DNA from: an uncultured Sphingomonas sp.
Lineage (GTDB): Bacteria; Pseudomonadota; Alphaproteobacteria; Sphingomonadales; Sphingomonadaceae
Assembly (NCBI RefSeq): GCF_937871615.1
Contig: NZ_CALMPA010000022.1
Span: 124,001-188,000 of the forward strand
Direction: 5' to 3'
DNA: 64,000 nt
Of this stretch, positions 25,675-36,498 are shown piece by piece (within the stretch, counting starts at the first letter, position 1; each line of letters starts with the position of its first letter). The translations under genes and the position numbers were made by a program. The notes beneath the pieces were generated by a model. That model ran no database searches. It saw only the letters and a list, made by a program, of their open reading frames with translations, and was not told the origin of the DNA.

Positions 25675-26154
25675 TCAGCCGAGATGATCGGAGAAAGCCG
25701 TCAGCACCTGCTCATAGAGCGGGCGTTTGAACGGCACGATGATCTCCGGCAGATCGCGCGGATCGGCCCAGCGCCATGCGCGGAACTCCGGGTGCGTGGT
25801 CTGGATGTCGATATCGCGATCCGCCCCGGTGAAGCGGAACAGGAACCAGCGCTGGCGCTGGCCGCGATACCGGCCCTGCCACACCTTGCCGATCAGTTCG
25901 GGCGGCAGATCGTAGGTCAGTTCCTCCGGCGCCTCGGCGATGAATTCGAGAAAGCCGGGCGCGACGCCGGTTTCCTCGCCCAGCTCGCGGATCGCGGCGG
26001 CGCGCGCGTCCTCGCCGGGGTCGATCCCGCCCTGCGGCATCTGCCACGCCTCAAGCGTGGTATCGAGCCGCTGCCCGACGAACACCTGCCGGGCATGATT
26101 AATCATCATCGCGCCGGCGCAGGGGCGATAGGGGAGGGAGGCGGGGTCGATCAT
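25675..26154 (-). CDS. rppH: RNA pyrophosphohydrolase
   Basis: A 159-residue Nudix hydrolase that removes pyrophosphate from 5'-triphosphorylated RNA and so triggers decay. The Nudix box is complete as GGIDPGEDARAAAIRELGEE followed by TGV. PYRPCAGAMMINHARQVFVG and QRWFLFRF match the RppH/NudH subgroup. The start at 26154 (MIDPASLPYRPCAG) is chosen on family length; an in-frame start 20 codons upstream adds unrelated residues. Confidence 0.92.
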   Translation of the reverse strand: MIDPASLPYRPCAGAMMINHARQVFVGQRLDTTLEAWQMPQGGIDPGEDARAAAIRELGEETGVAPGFLEFIAEAPEELTYDLPPELIGKVWQGRYRGQRQRWFLFRFTGADRDIDIQTTHPEFRAWRWADPRDLPEIIVPFKRPLYEQVLTAFSDHLG

Positions 26155-26235
26155 GTCCGTCCGATCGTGTTGCGGGATCGCCCAGCACTGCACCCGCCGG
26201 GCGGGCGATGACAAGCCCGCAAAGCGAGCCGGGCG

Positions 26236-27246
26236 TCAGCCCGCCGCGGCCCCTGCGCGTGCGCCTTCGGCTTCCGCGATCACCGCCTTTAGCGCCGCGA
26301 GATAACCGGCGACATCGACCGCGCTCGACGGGACGGCCTGGCGCAGATTGACGAAGCCGTGGATATTGCCCTTCGCCTCGCGGAATGAAACCGGCACCCC
26401 GGCCTGCGCCAGCGCGGCGGCATAGGCGCGGCCCTGATCGCGGATCGGATCGAGGCTGGCGGTGATTATCACCGCCGGCGGCAGCCCGGCGAGATCGCCG
26501 ACCATCGGCGAGCCCTTCACATGCGTCGGCTCCGCCGCATAATGATCCGCGAACCAGATCATCCCGTCGCGGGTGAGCAGGAAGCCTTCGGCGAACTGGT
26601 TGAACGAGGGATAATCCTTCGTCATGTCGGCGGCGGGATAGATCGGCCCTTGCGCGATCACCGGCAGCGCGGCGGGATTGTCGCGCAGTTGCATCGCCAC
26701 CACGATCGTCAGATTGCCGCCCGCGCTGTCGCCTGAGAGAACGAGGCTGGTCGCGACGCGGCCAAGCTCCGCCGGGTTGCCCGCGATCCAGCGCGCGGCG
26801 GCCTCGCAATCGTCGGGCGCCGCCGGCCAGGGAGCTTCCGGGGCGAGGCGATAGTCGATCGAGACGACCGGGAGATCGAGCTGGCGCGCCATCTCCGCGG
26901 TGAAGCTGCCATGCGTTTCGACATCGCCGATGACGAATCCGCCGCCGTGAAAGAAGATCACCACCGGCCCCGGCGCGCGCGTGGCGCGGGCATCGTACAG
27001 CCGGGCCGGAATCGTGCCCGCCGGGCCGGGGATCGCGATATCCCTGATTGCCGCAAGGTCGCCCACCGGCGGATCGGCGATATCCTTCATCGCGCGATAG
27101 ACGGCGCGTGCCTCCGCCGGCTGCTGATCCTGCATCTTCGGGCCAGGGATGTTGTTGATATAATCGAGGAAAGCGCGAACGTCGGGGCGGACATAGGGCG
27201 CCGCGTCTGCGGTGGCGGCGGGGCGGTCCATCAGCGTGTCGGTCAT
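26236..27246 (-). CDS. HSL-family alpha/beta hydrolase (esterase)
   Basis: A 336-residue esterase of the hormone-sensitive lipase family. The oxyanion motif is HGGGFVIGD, the nucleophile lies in SGDSAGGN, the acid in SLDPIRDQG and the His in GNIHGFVN. AGGAGAG lies upstream of the ATG. It prefers small acyl esters by family. Physiological substrate unknown. Its promoter shares the 179-bp divergent region with korA. Confidence 0.9.
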   Translation of the reverse strand: MTDTLMDRPAATADAAPYVRPDVRAFLDYINNIPGPKMQDQQPAEARAVYRAMKDIADPPVGDLAAIRDIAIPGPAGTIPARLYDARATRAPGPVVIFFHGGGFVIGDVETHGSFTAEMARQLDLPVVSIDYRLAPEAPWPAAPDDCEAAARWIAGNPAELGRVATSLVLSGDSAGGNLTIVVAMQLRDNPAALPVIAQGPIYPAADMTKDYPSFNQFAEGFLLTRDGMIWFADHYAAEPTHVKGSPMVGDLAGLPPAVIITASLDPIRDQGRAYAAALAQAGVPVSFREAKGNIHGFVNLRQAVPSSAVDVAGYLAALKAVIAEAEGARAGAAAG

Positions 27247-27425
27247 CGCGTCAACTCTCCTCGTCAGGTTCTCTTTTGCAACTAAGCTTGCCGTATTAGA
27301 TTGGCCGCGTCCACCGCTGACGATAGCCCCGCTTGCCACGCGGCCATATCATTCTACGTTGGAACACGCAGAATTGAGGGCGTAAGGCCCTAACACGATA
27401 ACCGAGTGCCACAGGAAACTGCCGC

Positions 27426-29294
27426 ATGGCGACCGCCGCCCACCAAGTGCCCCCCACGGAAGCATCCGCCACCCCGCCAGCCGAATCCGTCGTCGTCCGT
27501 TTCGCGGGCGACTCGGGCGATGGTATGCAGCTCACCGGGGGGCAGTTCACCCTGTCCACCGCGCTTGCCGGGAACGATCTGGCGACCTTCCCCGATTTCC
27601 CCGCGGAAATCCGCGCGCCGCAGGGCACGTTGTTCGGCGTTTCCGCCTTCCAGATCAATTTCGGCTCGACCGAGATCGAAACCGCCGGGGACGAGCCGGA
27701 CGTGCTGGTGGCGATGAACCCGGCCGCGCTCAAGACCAACGTGTCGTCGCTCAAGCGCGGCGGGCTGATTATCGCGGACGAGGGCGAGTTCAACGACCGC
27801 AATCTCGCCAAGGCGAAATATGATGCCAACCCGTTGGAGGACGGCAGCCTCGCGCCCTGGCAGTTGATGAAGCTCAACATATCCCAGTTGACGCTCGACG
27901 CGGTGAAGCCGTTCGGCCTTGGCAACAAGGAGGCGCTGCGCTGCAAGAACATGTGGACGCTGGGGCTGGCGCTCTGGATGTTCGATCGCGATCGCGCACC
28001 GCTGATCGACTGGCTGAAGGTGAAATTCGCCAAGGCGCCGACGCTGGCGGATGCCAATATCGCCGCGCTGAACGCCGGCCATGCCTATGGCGAAACGGCG
28101 GAACTCGCCGGGCCGATGAAGCAGCATCATGTGGCGGCGGCGGCGGTGGAGCCGGGGCTGTACCGCACGATCACCGGCGCCGAGGCGATCTCGCTCGGGC
28201 TGGTCGCGGGGACGCGGCTTGCCCGCCTGCCGATGTTCTTCGGCGGCTATCCGATCACCCCGGCCTCGGCGATCCTGCATCACCTGAGCCGGCTGAAGGA
28301 ATTCGGCGTCACCACCTTCCAGGCGGAGGATGAGATCGCCGCGATCGCCAGCGCGATCGGCGCTTCTTACGCCGGGCAGTTGGGCGTCACCTCCTCCTCC
28401 GGCCCCGGCATCGCGCTCAAGACCGAGGCGATCGGGCTGGCGATCATGACCGAGCTGCCGCTCGTCATCGTCAATTCGCAGCGCGGCGGCCCATCGACGG
28501 GCCTGCCGACCAAGACCGAGCAATCCGATCTCTATCAGGCGGTCTATGGCCGCAACGGCGATGCGCCGATGCCTGTGATCGCCGCGCGCTCCGCCGCCGA
28601 TTGCTTCGATGCCGCGATCGAGGCGGTGCGCATCGCCACGCAATATATGACCCCGGTGATGCTGCTGACCGACGGCTATATCGCCAATGCCGCAGAGCCG
28701 TGGAAGGTGCCCGACACCAGCGCGATCGAGCCGTTCCCGGTGACCTTCCTCGAAGAAGCGCCCGCGGGCGGCTTTCTTGCCTATGCGCGCGACGAAAAGG
28801 GCGCGCGGCCATGGGTGAAGCCCGGCACGCCCGGCCTGCTCCACCGCATCGGCGGGATCGAGAAACAGGCCGGCACCGGCAACATCGAATATTCGCCGGC
28901 CAACCACCAGTTGATGACCGACGCGCGCCGCGACAAGGTGGCGGGGATCAAGGTGCCCGATCAGCAGGTCGAAGTGGGCGGGACGAGCGGCAGGCTCGCG
29001 GTGGTCGGCTGGGGCTCCACCTATGGCCCGATCCTCCAGGCGGTGCGCCGCGCCCACGCGCGCGGGCTGGACGTGAGCCATATCCACCTGCGCCACATCT
29101 GGCCGATGCCGGCGAACCTTGGGCCGCTGCTCAAGGGCTTTGACAAGGTGCTCGTGCCGGAAATGAACACCGGGCAATTGAAGACGGTGCTGCGCGATCA
29201 GTTCCTTGTCGATGCGCAGCCGCTCAACAAGGTTTCCGGCCAACCCTTCCGCATCGCCGAGATCGAGGCGGCGATCGAACGGGCGCTGGCCTGA
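27426..29294 (+). CDS. korA: 2-oxoacid:ferredoxin oxidoreductase, fused gamma-alpha subunit
   Basis: A 622-residue subunit of an enzyme that decarboxylates 2-oxoglutarate (or a related 2-oxoacid) to the acyl-CoA while reducing ferredoxin. Residues 20-190 form the gamma domain (RFAGDSGDGMQLTGGQFTLS, FPDFPAEIRAPQGTLFGVS). The alpha pyrimidine-binding domain starts near 240 (FFGGYPITPASAILHHLS, then FQAEDEIAAIASAIGASYAG). The fused gamma-alpha form is the aerobic KorAB type. It pairs with korB 28 bp downstream. Confidence 0.93.
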   Translation: MATAAHQVPPTEASATPPAESVVVRFAGDSGDGMQLTGGQFTLSTALAGNDLATFPDFPAEIRAPQGTLFGVSAFQINFGSTEIETAGDEPDVLVAMNPAALKTNVSSLKRGGLIIADEGEFNDRNLAKAKYDANPLEDGSLAPWQLMKLNISQLTLDAVKPFGLGNKEALRCKNMWTLGLALWMFDRDRAPLIDWLKVKFAKAPTLADANIAALNAGHAYGETAELAGPMKQHHVAAAAVEPGLYRTITGAEAISLGLVAGTRLARLPMFFGGYPITPASAILHHLSRLKEFGVTTFQAEDEIAAIASAIGASYAGQLGVTSSSGPGIALKTEAIGLAIMTELPLVIVNSQRGGPSTGLPTKTEQSDLYQAVYGRNGDAPMPVIAARSAADCFDAAIEAVRIATQYMTPVMLLTDGYIANAAEPWKVPDTSAIEPFPVTFLEEAPAGGFLAYARDEKGARPWVKPGTPGLLHRIGGIEKQAGTGNIEYSPANHQLMTDARRDKVAGIKVPDQQVEVGGTSGRLAVVGWGSTYGPILQAVRRAHARGLDVSHIHLRHIWPMPANLGPLLKGFDKVLVPEMNTGQLKTVLRDQFLVDAQPLNKVSGQPFRIAEIEAAIERALA

Positions 29295-29322
29295 GCGCGG
29301 GCGGGATCAAGGGATCAAGACA

Positions 29323-30357
29323 ATGAACGAGATGACCACCATCGCCAAATCGACCCCCAAGGACTGGGAGTCCGATCAGGAAGTCCGCTGGTGCCCCGGG
29401 TGCGGCGATTATGCGATCCTGAAGGCGGTGCAGCGCACCATGCCCGAAATCGGCGCGCGGCCCGAAAACACCGTGTTCGTCAGCGGCATCGGCTGTTCCT
29501 CGCGCTTTCCCTATTACATGGAAACCTATGGCTTCCACACGATCCATGGCCGCGCGCCGGCGATCGCGACGGGGGTGAAGCTCGCCAATCCGGCGCTCGA
29601 CGTATGGATCATCACCGGCGATGGCGACGCGCTGTCGATCGGCGGCAACCATACGATGCACCTCATTCGCCGCAATCTCGATTGCCAGGTGCTGTTGTTC
29701 AACAACGAGATCTACGGCCTCACCAAGGGGCAATATTCGCCCACCAGCCGGGTGGGGACGCAATCGCCCTCCACCCCGTTCGGCTCGGTCGATCGCCCGG
29801 CCAATCCGTGCGCCTTCGCGCTCGGCTCGGGCGCGCGGTTCGTCGCGCGCGGGATCGACGTGCACAAGAACCTGCCCTCAGTGCTCAAGGCGGCTTATGC
29901 GCACAAGGGCACCGGCTTTGTCGAAATCTTCCAGAACTGCATCGTCTATAACGACGATGTGTTCGCGCCCTTCACCGCCAAGCCGAACGCCGCCGCAAAC
30001 CAGCTCTGGGTGGAGCATGGCAAGCCGCTGTTGTTCGAAAACGGCACGAAAGGGCTGGCGATGGACACCGACCGGCTTGTGCTCAAGGTGGTCGATGTGA
30101 CTGACGGAGACTGGCAGGGCGCGGGCGTCATCGTCCACGATCAGACCAACCGTGGGCTGGCGCACATGCTGGTCGAGATGCCGGGCGGCGCTTTCCCGGT
30201 TGCGCTCGGCGTGATCTTCGACGATCCGGCGCCGACGTTCGAAAGCGCGGTCGTCGCGCAGAACGCGAAGGCGAGCGAGGGCAAGGCGCCCGACCTCCAG
30301 AAGCTGCTTTCCAAGGGCCAGACCTGGATGGTCGAAAAGGAGCCGAAACCCGCATGA
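29323..30357 (+). CDS. korB: 2-oxoacid:ferredoxin oxidoreductase beta subunit
   Basis: A 344-residue thiamine diphosphate subunit. WCPGCGDYAIL (CxxC) and GIGCSSRFPYYM carry cluster-ligand cysteines. ITGDGDALSIGGNHTMHLIR is the ThDP/Mg motif, closed by NNEIYGLTKGQYSPTS. Cofactor and partner are provided by korA. The stop overlaps the next start (ATGA). Two-subunit KorAB enzymes run in aerobes alongside or instead of the lipoate 2-oxoglutarate dehydrogenase. The ferredoxin is not in this window. Confidence 0.93.
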   Translation: MNEMTTIAKSTPKDWESDQEVRWCPGCGDYAILKAVQRTMPEIGARPENTVFVSGIGCSSRFPYYMETYGFHTIHGRAPAIATGVKLANPALDVWIITGDGDALSIGGNHTMHLIRRNLDCQVLLFNNEIYGLTKGQYSPTSRVGTQSPSTPFGSVDRPANPCAFALGSGARFVARGIDVHKNLPSVLKAAYAHKGTGFVEIFQNCIVYNDDVFAPFTAKPNAAANQLWVEHGKPLLFENGTKGLAMDTDRLVLKVVDVTDGDWQGAGVIVHDQTNRGLAHMLVEMPGGAFPVALGVIFDDPAPTFESAVVAQNAKASEGKAPDLQKLLSKGQTWMVEKEPKPA

Positions 30358-30794
30358 TGCTGACGTTCATTGTCGCCGCCGCGCTTCAGGCCGCGGCTCC
30401 CGCCGTGCCCGCCGCCACGCAGGCGACGCCCGAGCAGCGCACGCGCCTCGCGCTGGCCTCGCGCGGCATGTCTCAGGCCGGCATCGACACGATGATGGCG
30501 GCGGAGAAGAAGCGCGCCACGACGTTGCGGGATATCGCGCAGCGCGGGCAGGCCGCGCAGGTCAACATTCGCGCGGCGCTGGAGAAGCGCCCGGTCGATG
30601 TCGAGGGCTTCGTCGCGGCCAATAATGCGCGGGCCGAGGCCGCCAGCGCGCTCCAGCGCGAGGCGGTGGCGGTGGCGAATGACCAGATGCGCGCGCTGTC
30701 GCCGGCGGATCGGATCGTGCTGGCGCAACTCGCGGTAACGCAGCCGCAACCGGCCCCGCCGCCGCGCACGCCCGCCGCCAAGCCGAAACGCTGA
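30354..30794 (+). CDS. Small exported helical protein, unknown function
   Basis: A 146-residue protein with a short hydrophobic N terminus (MMLTFIVAAALQAAAP), an Ala/Glu/Arg-rich helical middle (about residues 25-115), and a Pro- and Lys-rich tail (PPPRTPAAKPKR). The helical core loosely resembles Spy/CpxP-type periplasmic heavy-metal-sensor proteins, but no motif confirms it. It overlaps the korB stop by 4 bp, so it is co-translated. Confidence 0.6.
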   Translation: MMLTFIVAAALQAAAPAVPAATQATPEQRTRLALASRGMSQAGIDTMMAAEKKRATTLRDIAQRGQAAQVNIRAALEKRPVDVEGFVAANNARAEAASALQREAVAVANDQMRALSPADRIVLAQLAVTQPQPAPPPRTPAAKPKR

Positions 30795-31175
30795 GGGTCG
30801 ATCGACGTTCAGCCTATGCCGGCTTGGAAATGGTGGTTTCCCGCGCTTTCCGGTGTTTACGCACCTTTGGCGCGCTGCACTTGCGGGTCATGAGAAACCA
30901 CCAATTCCGGCTCGATCTCACCTGAATGTCGCGTCGGCCCCAGGCGGCACGCGAGGTTGGGGTCGGTCAGTCGTGTCAACCGACGCAATATTCCGCCGTC
31001 CGCCGTCCGCCGGCGGCGCCGGGCAGCGCGAAGCGGTGCGTGGCGGCGGTGTGATCCGGCGGGTATGCGTGCGCGACCGCGCGGCGGATCGCGGCATCCG
31101 GTGTAGCGCGCCCTGGCCGCGCCGGACACGTTTTCCCGCTTTCGTTCGCGCCGCCGCACGTGCAAATGCGCTGAC
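30795..31175. other. 381-bp intergenic region without a supported gene
   Basis: No frame here has a convincing start and family. One rightward frame (30853-31179) is Arg- and Pro-rich and lacks a ribosome binding site. The region holds an inverted repeat (30826-30908) and a GC-rich segment with CCGCC repeats near 31000. It likely contains the promoter of the cyclopropane synthase gene. Confidence 0.5.
30826..30908. repeat. Imperfect inverted repeat, 15-base arms
   Basis: GGAAATGGTGGTTTC (30826-30840) is the reverse complement, with one mismatch, of 30894-30908. Pairing continues outward with GCCGG after a short bulge. The loop is about 53 bases. It could be a decayed mobile hairpin element or a regulatory dyad. 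Confidence 0.55.
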
Positions 31176-32408
31176 GTGAATCGCGCGATAGCAAGCGAAA
31201 CGCGGCGCGCCGGCGACCGCCTGGCACGTGCCGTCGCGCCGCTGTTTCATCGCATCCTCGATCGGATCGACGCCGGGCTTGCCGAGGGCGCGATCGAGGC
31301 CGGGCTGCCGGACGGCACCCGCCGATTGCTCGGCGGGCGCGGCGATGGCCCGGTCGCGATCGTCGACATCCATCGCTGGCGCGCGCTTACGCGGCTGATC
31401 GTGTCTGGCTCGGTCGGCTGGTATGAAGGCTGGGCGGCGGGCGACTGGTCCAGCCCCGATCCGGTTCCGATCTTCGATCTGTTCATGCGCAATCGCGCGA
31501 CATTGGGCAGGGTGGCGCGGGCCAAGAGCGGGGCGCGGTTCGCGGGGCAAATCTTCCATGCGCTCCGCCGCAACGATCGCGCGGGGGCGAAGCGCAATAT
31601 CGCCGCGCATTACGATCTGGGGAACGATTTCTACGCGCAATGGCTCGATCCCACGCTGACCTATTCCAGCGCGATCTTCGCCCCCGGCGACACGCTGGAG
31701 CAGGCGCAGCGCCGCAAGCTCGGTGCGATCCTTGAGCGCACCGGCGCGGGGCCGGGGGACCGGATATTGGAGATCGGCTGCGGCTGGGGCTCGTTTGCGC
31801 TTGCCGCCGCGCGCGCGGGCGTCGCCGTCGATGCGATCACGCTGTCGGCGGAGCAGAAGGCGGTGGTCGAGCAGCGCACGGCCGGGCTTACCGTCACCGT
31901 TTCGCTCACCGATTATCGCGATGTGACCGGAATCTACGACGGTGTAGCGAGCATCGAGATGGTCGAGGCGGTGGGCGAGCGATACTGGCGCGACTATCTC
32001 GCCACGATCGCGCGCGTGCTGAAGCCGGGCGGGCGCGCCGCGATCCAGCTTATCTCGATCGCGGACGATGTGTGGGATGCCTATGCCCGCAATCTGGATT
32101 TCATCCAGCGCTATATCTTCCCCGGCGGGATGCTGATTTCCGAAAGCCGCTTTCGTGCGCTGGCCGAGGCGAGCGGGCTGGCGTGGCGCGATCGCACGGG
32201 CTTCGGCGCGGATTATGCCGAAACCCTGCGGCTGTGGCGTGCGGCGTTTGACGCGGCGGTCGCCGAAGCGCGATTGCCCGCGCGCTTCGATCAGAAATTC
32301 ATCGACTTGTGGCGTTATTATCTGATGTATTGCGAAGGGGGTTTCCGCGGTGGCGGAATCGACGTTGCCCAGATAACCTTGGTGAGGGAGCACGAACTAT
32401 GCGCGTGA
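31176..32408 (+). CDS. cfa: Cyclopropane-fatty-acyl-phospholipid synthase family methyltransferase
   Basis: A 410-residue SAM-dependent enzyme that adds methylene to unsaturated acyl chains of membrane phospholipids. Motifs include HYDLGNDFYAQWLDPTLTYS, the SAM loop ILEIGCGWGSFALAAARAG, the EMVEAVGERYW segment, FIQRYIFPGGMLISESRF and a C-terminal RYYLMYCEGGFRGGGID. The start is GTG at 31176. The stop overlaps the serine hydrolase gene by 10 bp. Paralogues often exist in the same genome, so the exact lipid role is open. Confidence 0.9.
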   Translation: MNRAIASETRRAGDRLARAVAPLFHRILDRIDAGLAEGAIEAGLPDGTRRLLGGRGDGPVAIVDIHRWRALTRLIVSGSVGWYEGWAAGDWSSPDPVPIFDLFMRNRATLGRVARAKSGARFAGQIFHALRRNDRAGAKRNIAAHYDLGNDFYAQWLDPTLTYSSAIFAPGDTLEQAQRRKLGAILERTGAGPGDRILEIGCGWGSFALAAARAGVAVDAITLSAEQKAVVEQRTAGLTVTVSLTDYRDVTGIYDGVASIEMVEAVGERYWRDYLATIARVLKPGGRAAIQLISIADDVWDAYARNLDFIQRYIFPGGMLISESRFRALAEASGLAWRDRTGFGADYAETLRLWRAAFDAAVAEARLPARFDQKFIDLWRYYLMYCEGGFRGGGIDVAQITLVREHELCA

Positions 32409-33622
32409 CGGGATTGATTGCCGCGATGTTGCTCGGTGGCACCGCGATGGCGCAATCCGCGCCCCTGCCCGCGCCGACCGCCGCGGCGAACGGCGGCGTC
32501 ACCCTTACCGAGCAGAATCGCGCGAAGCTGCAACAGGCCGGCGCCGAGGTGCTGTTCTGGACGCAGGAGCAGCGCGACCGGAATTTCCCGCATATGGAGG
32601 ATATTTTCCCCGGCCATGTCGTGGCGGCGGGGAAGAAGGTGCTGGCATTGCCGCCTGGCCCGGCGCTGCCGATCCCGGCGGCGGATGTCGATGCGTTCAT
32701 GCGCGCGCAGAACGTCGCCGGGCTGATCGTCGTCCAGCAAGGCGCGATCCGGCTGGAGCGTTATGCGCGCGGCCTGACCCGCGAGGGCCGATGGACGAGC
32801 TTCTCGGTCGCCAAATCCTTCACCTCCACCCTCGTCGGCGCGGCGATTCGCGATGGCTTCATCAAGTCGGTCGATGAGCCGGTGACCAAATATATCCCCG
32901 AACTGGCGGGCAGCGCCTATGACGGGGTGACGATCGCGCAACTCCTGACCATGACCTCGGGCGTGAAATGGAATGAGGATTATACCGATCCCAATTCCGA
33001 TGTGGCGCGGATCATCTCCTATCCCGCGCCGCCGGGGATGGACGTTACCGTCGCCTATATGCGCACGCTGCCGCGAGAGGCGGCGCCCGGCACCAAATGG
33101 GTTTACAAGACGGGTGAGACCAACCTGATCGGCGTGCTGGTGAACAAGGCGGTGAAGATGCCGCTCGCCACCTATCTCAGCGAACGCGTGTGGAAGCCGT
33201 TCGGGATGGAGCGCGACGCTTTCTGGATGACCGATCCGGCGGGGCTGGAAGTGGGCGGGTGCTGCCTGTCGATATCGCTGCGCGATTATGCGCGGATGGG
33301 GATGATGGCGATGGAAGGCGGGCCGGGCATCGTCGCGCCGGGCTGGTTTGCGCAGGCCACCCGCACCCATGCCGACACGGGGCGCGGTGCGGGCTATGGC
33401 TATGGCTATCAATGGTGGACCTATCCGCAGCACCGCTTCGGCGCGGTGGGCGTGTTCGGGCAGAGCGTCACCGTCGATCCGGCGACCAAAACGGTCGTCG
33501 CGATCGTCAGCGCCTGGCCGAAGGCGACCGATCAGGAACTGTCGCGGCAGCGGCTGGCATTCCTCGACCGGCTGTTCGCGGCGGCGAAAGCGCCACTGGC
33601 GCGCACGCCGCGCCGGCGCTGA
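32399..33622 (+). CDS. Exported beta-lactamase-family serine hydrolase
   Basis: A 407-residue protein with a signal peptide (MRVTGLIAAMLLGGTAMAQS). The class C/DD-peptidase fold is shown by SFSVAKSFTS (SxxK), YKTGETN in the Tyr motif position, and a late AVGVFGQ loop in place of KTG. Relatives are esterases or peptidases of the 6-aminohexanoate-dimer hydrolase type, with LLTMTSGVKWNEDYTDPNSD typical of that group. Beta-lactam resistance should not be assumed. Overlap with the preceding gene suggests an operon. Confidence 0.87.
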   Translation: MRVTGLIAAMLLGGTAMAQSAPLPAPTAAANGGVTLTEQNRAKLQQAGAEVLFWTQEQRDRNFPHMEDIFPGHVVAAGKKVLALPPGPALPIPAADVDAFMRAQNVAGLIVVQQGAIRLERYARGLTREGRWTSFSVAKSFTSTLVGAAIRDGFIKSVDEPVTKYIPELAGSAYDGVTIAQLLTMTSGVKWNEDYTDPNSDVARIISYPAPPGMDVTVAYMRTLPREAAPGTKWVYKTGETNLIGVLVNKAVKMPLATYLSERVWKPFGMERDAFWMTDPAGLEVGGCCLSISLRDYARMGMMAMEGGPGIVAPGWFAQATRTHADTGRGAGYGYGYQWWTYPQHRFGAVGVFGQSVTVDPATKTVVAIVSAWPKATDQELSRQRLAFLDRLFAAAKAPLARTPRRR

Positions 33623-33776
33623 CGGGGAAGGAGGCGCGCGCCGTGGATCGCCGCGCGGTGTGCTCATATCGGGCGGGGCGGCAATTTCGCCGCCCGCGCC
33701 TGAATTGCTGAAATGATGCGCGGCGAAAGGCTGACCGCTCAGCGCGAGCGATAACGAAACGGCGCCGTAGCGCGCG

Positions 33777-35421
<1,645 letters not shown>

Positions 35422-35456
35422 TCCTCGGCTGTCGGCGCTTTATCGCGGAAATACAA

Positions 35457-35488
35457 TCCTCCCGGCGCGCAAAGCGGTGCCGGGAGGA
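35457..35488 (-). terminator. Hairpin after the GNAT gene
   Basis: Perfect 10-base arms TCCTCCCGGC (35457-35466) and complement (35479-35488) with a 12-base loop, placed 5 bp after the GNAT stop and before the tetR start. It is followed on the minus strand by a weak T-rich run (TTGTATTT). Confidence 0.65.
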
Positions 35489-35492
35489 ATGC

Positions 35493-36038
35493 TCAGGCGG
35501 CGATCGGGAACGATGCCATATCCTCGCCATCGTCGAGATCGAGCGCGAGCACCGCGCAATCGACATCGCCGCCGCGCGCGAGCGAATAATGCGGCTCGCG
35601 GCGCACTTCGCGAAAGCCGAGCTTGGTCAGCACCTTGCGCGATGCGGCATTGTCGAGGTGATGGCTCGCCTCGATCCGCTTCACCGCCAGCGCGTGGCGC
35701 GCGATCTCCACGATCATCCGCCCGGCTTCCGTGGCATAGCCGTGGCCCCAGGCGCCGGGCGTGAGCCAATAGCCCAGTTCATGCACGCCACCTTCGCGGC
35801 GCAGCCCGATGCTGCCGATCAGCCGCGGATAATCGCCGTCATGCGCCAGGATCGCGAAGCGCGGTTCCGCCGCGCCGCGCGGCAGCGACAGGAACGCTTC
35901 CGCGTCCGTTCTCGCATAGGGCCACGGCATACGGGCGAGCTTCATCGCGATCGCTTCATGCGCGATCGTGCGCGTCAGCGTCTCGGCATCTTCCGGCCAC
36001 CATGGCCGCAACGTCAATCTCTTTGTCCGCGCGAACAT
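35493..36038 (-). CDS. GNAT N-acetyltransferase, RimJ/RimL-like
   Basis: A 181-residue acetyltransferase. The opening TKRLTLRPWWPEDAETL and the acetyl-CoA binding core ELGYWLTPGAWGHGYATEAG are typical of the RimJ/RimL branch, with the late HLDNAASRKVLTKLGFREV helix. Proteins of this group acetylate ribosomal N termini or small molecules. The target here is not predictable. Confidence 0.87.
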   Translation of the reverse strand: MFARTKRLTLRPWWPEDAETLTRTIAHEAIAMKLARMPWPYARTDAEAFLSLPRGAAEPRFAILAHDGDYPRLIGSIGLRREGGVHELGYWLTPGAWGHGYATEAGRMIVEIARHALAVKRIEASHHLDNAASRKVLTKLGFREVRREPHYSLARGGDVDCAVLALDLDDGEDMASFPIAA

Positions 36039-36110
36039 CCTCGCTCTCCTCGCCTGCTCGCGCCGCTAGCCCATCCGAATGACGGTCTGGCGACACAAGT
36101 GGTTCAGGGA

Positions 36111-36147
36111 GCAAGAAAAAAGGGAGCCGGGGCGGACCCGTCTCCCT
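36111..36147 (-). terminator. Rho-independent terminator of rplU-rpmA
   Basis: Read on the minus strand, AGGGAG pairs with CTCCCT around a partly paired G/C interior (GGGTCCGCCCC), followed directly by TTTTTTCTTG. It lies about 70 bp after the rpmA stop, as expected for the end of the ribosomal protein operon. Confidence 0.75.
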
Positions 36148-36215
36148 CTGTCTGGCTGGTTCCTGTGATCGGAACCCGGGTCACCCTGGTGGGCAACCCG
36201 TCTGGTTACCCGATG

Positions 36216-36485
36216 TTATTCGGCCGCGGCCTGCATAATCTCGACCGAACAGAATTTGCGGCCAAGTTTGCCGTCGTGGAACACGACTCGGCCGTCGACG
36301 AGCGCGAACAAGGTGTGATCCTTGCCGATGCCCACGTTGCGGCCCGGATAGAATTTGGTCCCGCGCTGACGGACGAGAATGTTGCCGGCGACTGCTTCCT
36401 GGCCACCGAACTTCTTCACGCCAAGACGACGACCAGCCGAATCACGACCGTTACGCGACGAACCGCCTGCCTTCTTATGTGCCAT
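36216..36485 (-). CDS. rpmA: 50S ribosomal protein L27
   Basis: An 89-residue ribosomal protein of the peptidyl-transferase centre. [40 protein letters not shown] and [16 protein letters not shown] are near-invariant in L27. The gene follows rplU after 13 bp with AAGGAG upstream of its ATG. The N terminus has no cleavable leader of the Firmicutes type. Confidence 0.98.
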   Translation of the reverse strand: MAHKKAGGSSRNGRDSAGRRLGVKKFGGQEAVAGNILVRQRGTKFYPGRNVGIGKDHTLFALVDGRVVFHDGKLGRKFCSVEIMQAAAE

Positions 36486-36498
36486 TGCGAATTACTCC

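Noticed and set aside
30853..31179. Rightward 108-codon frame before the cyclopropane synthase
   Set aside because: Arg/Pro-rich, no ribosome binding site, crosses into the next gene start out of frame.
32399..33622. Antibiotic resistance beta-lactamase
   Set aside because: The fold is beta-lactamase-like, but the sequence resembles 6-aminohexanoate-dimer hydrolase-type esterases and lacks the canonical KTG motif.
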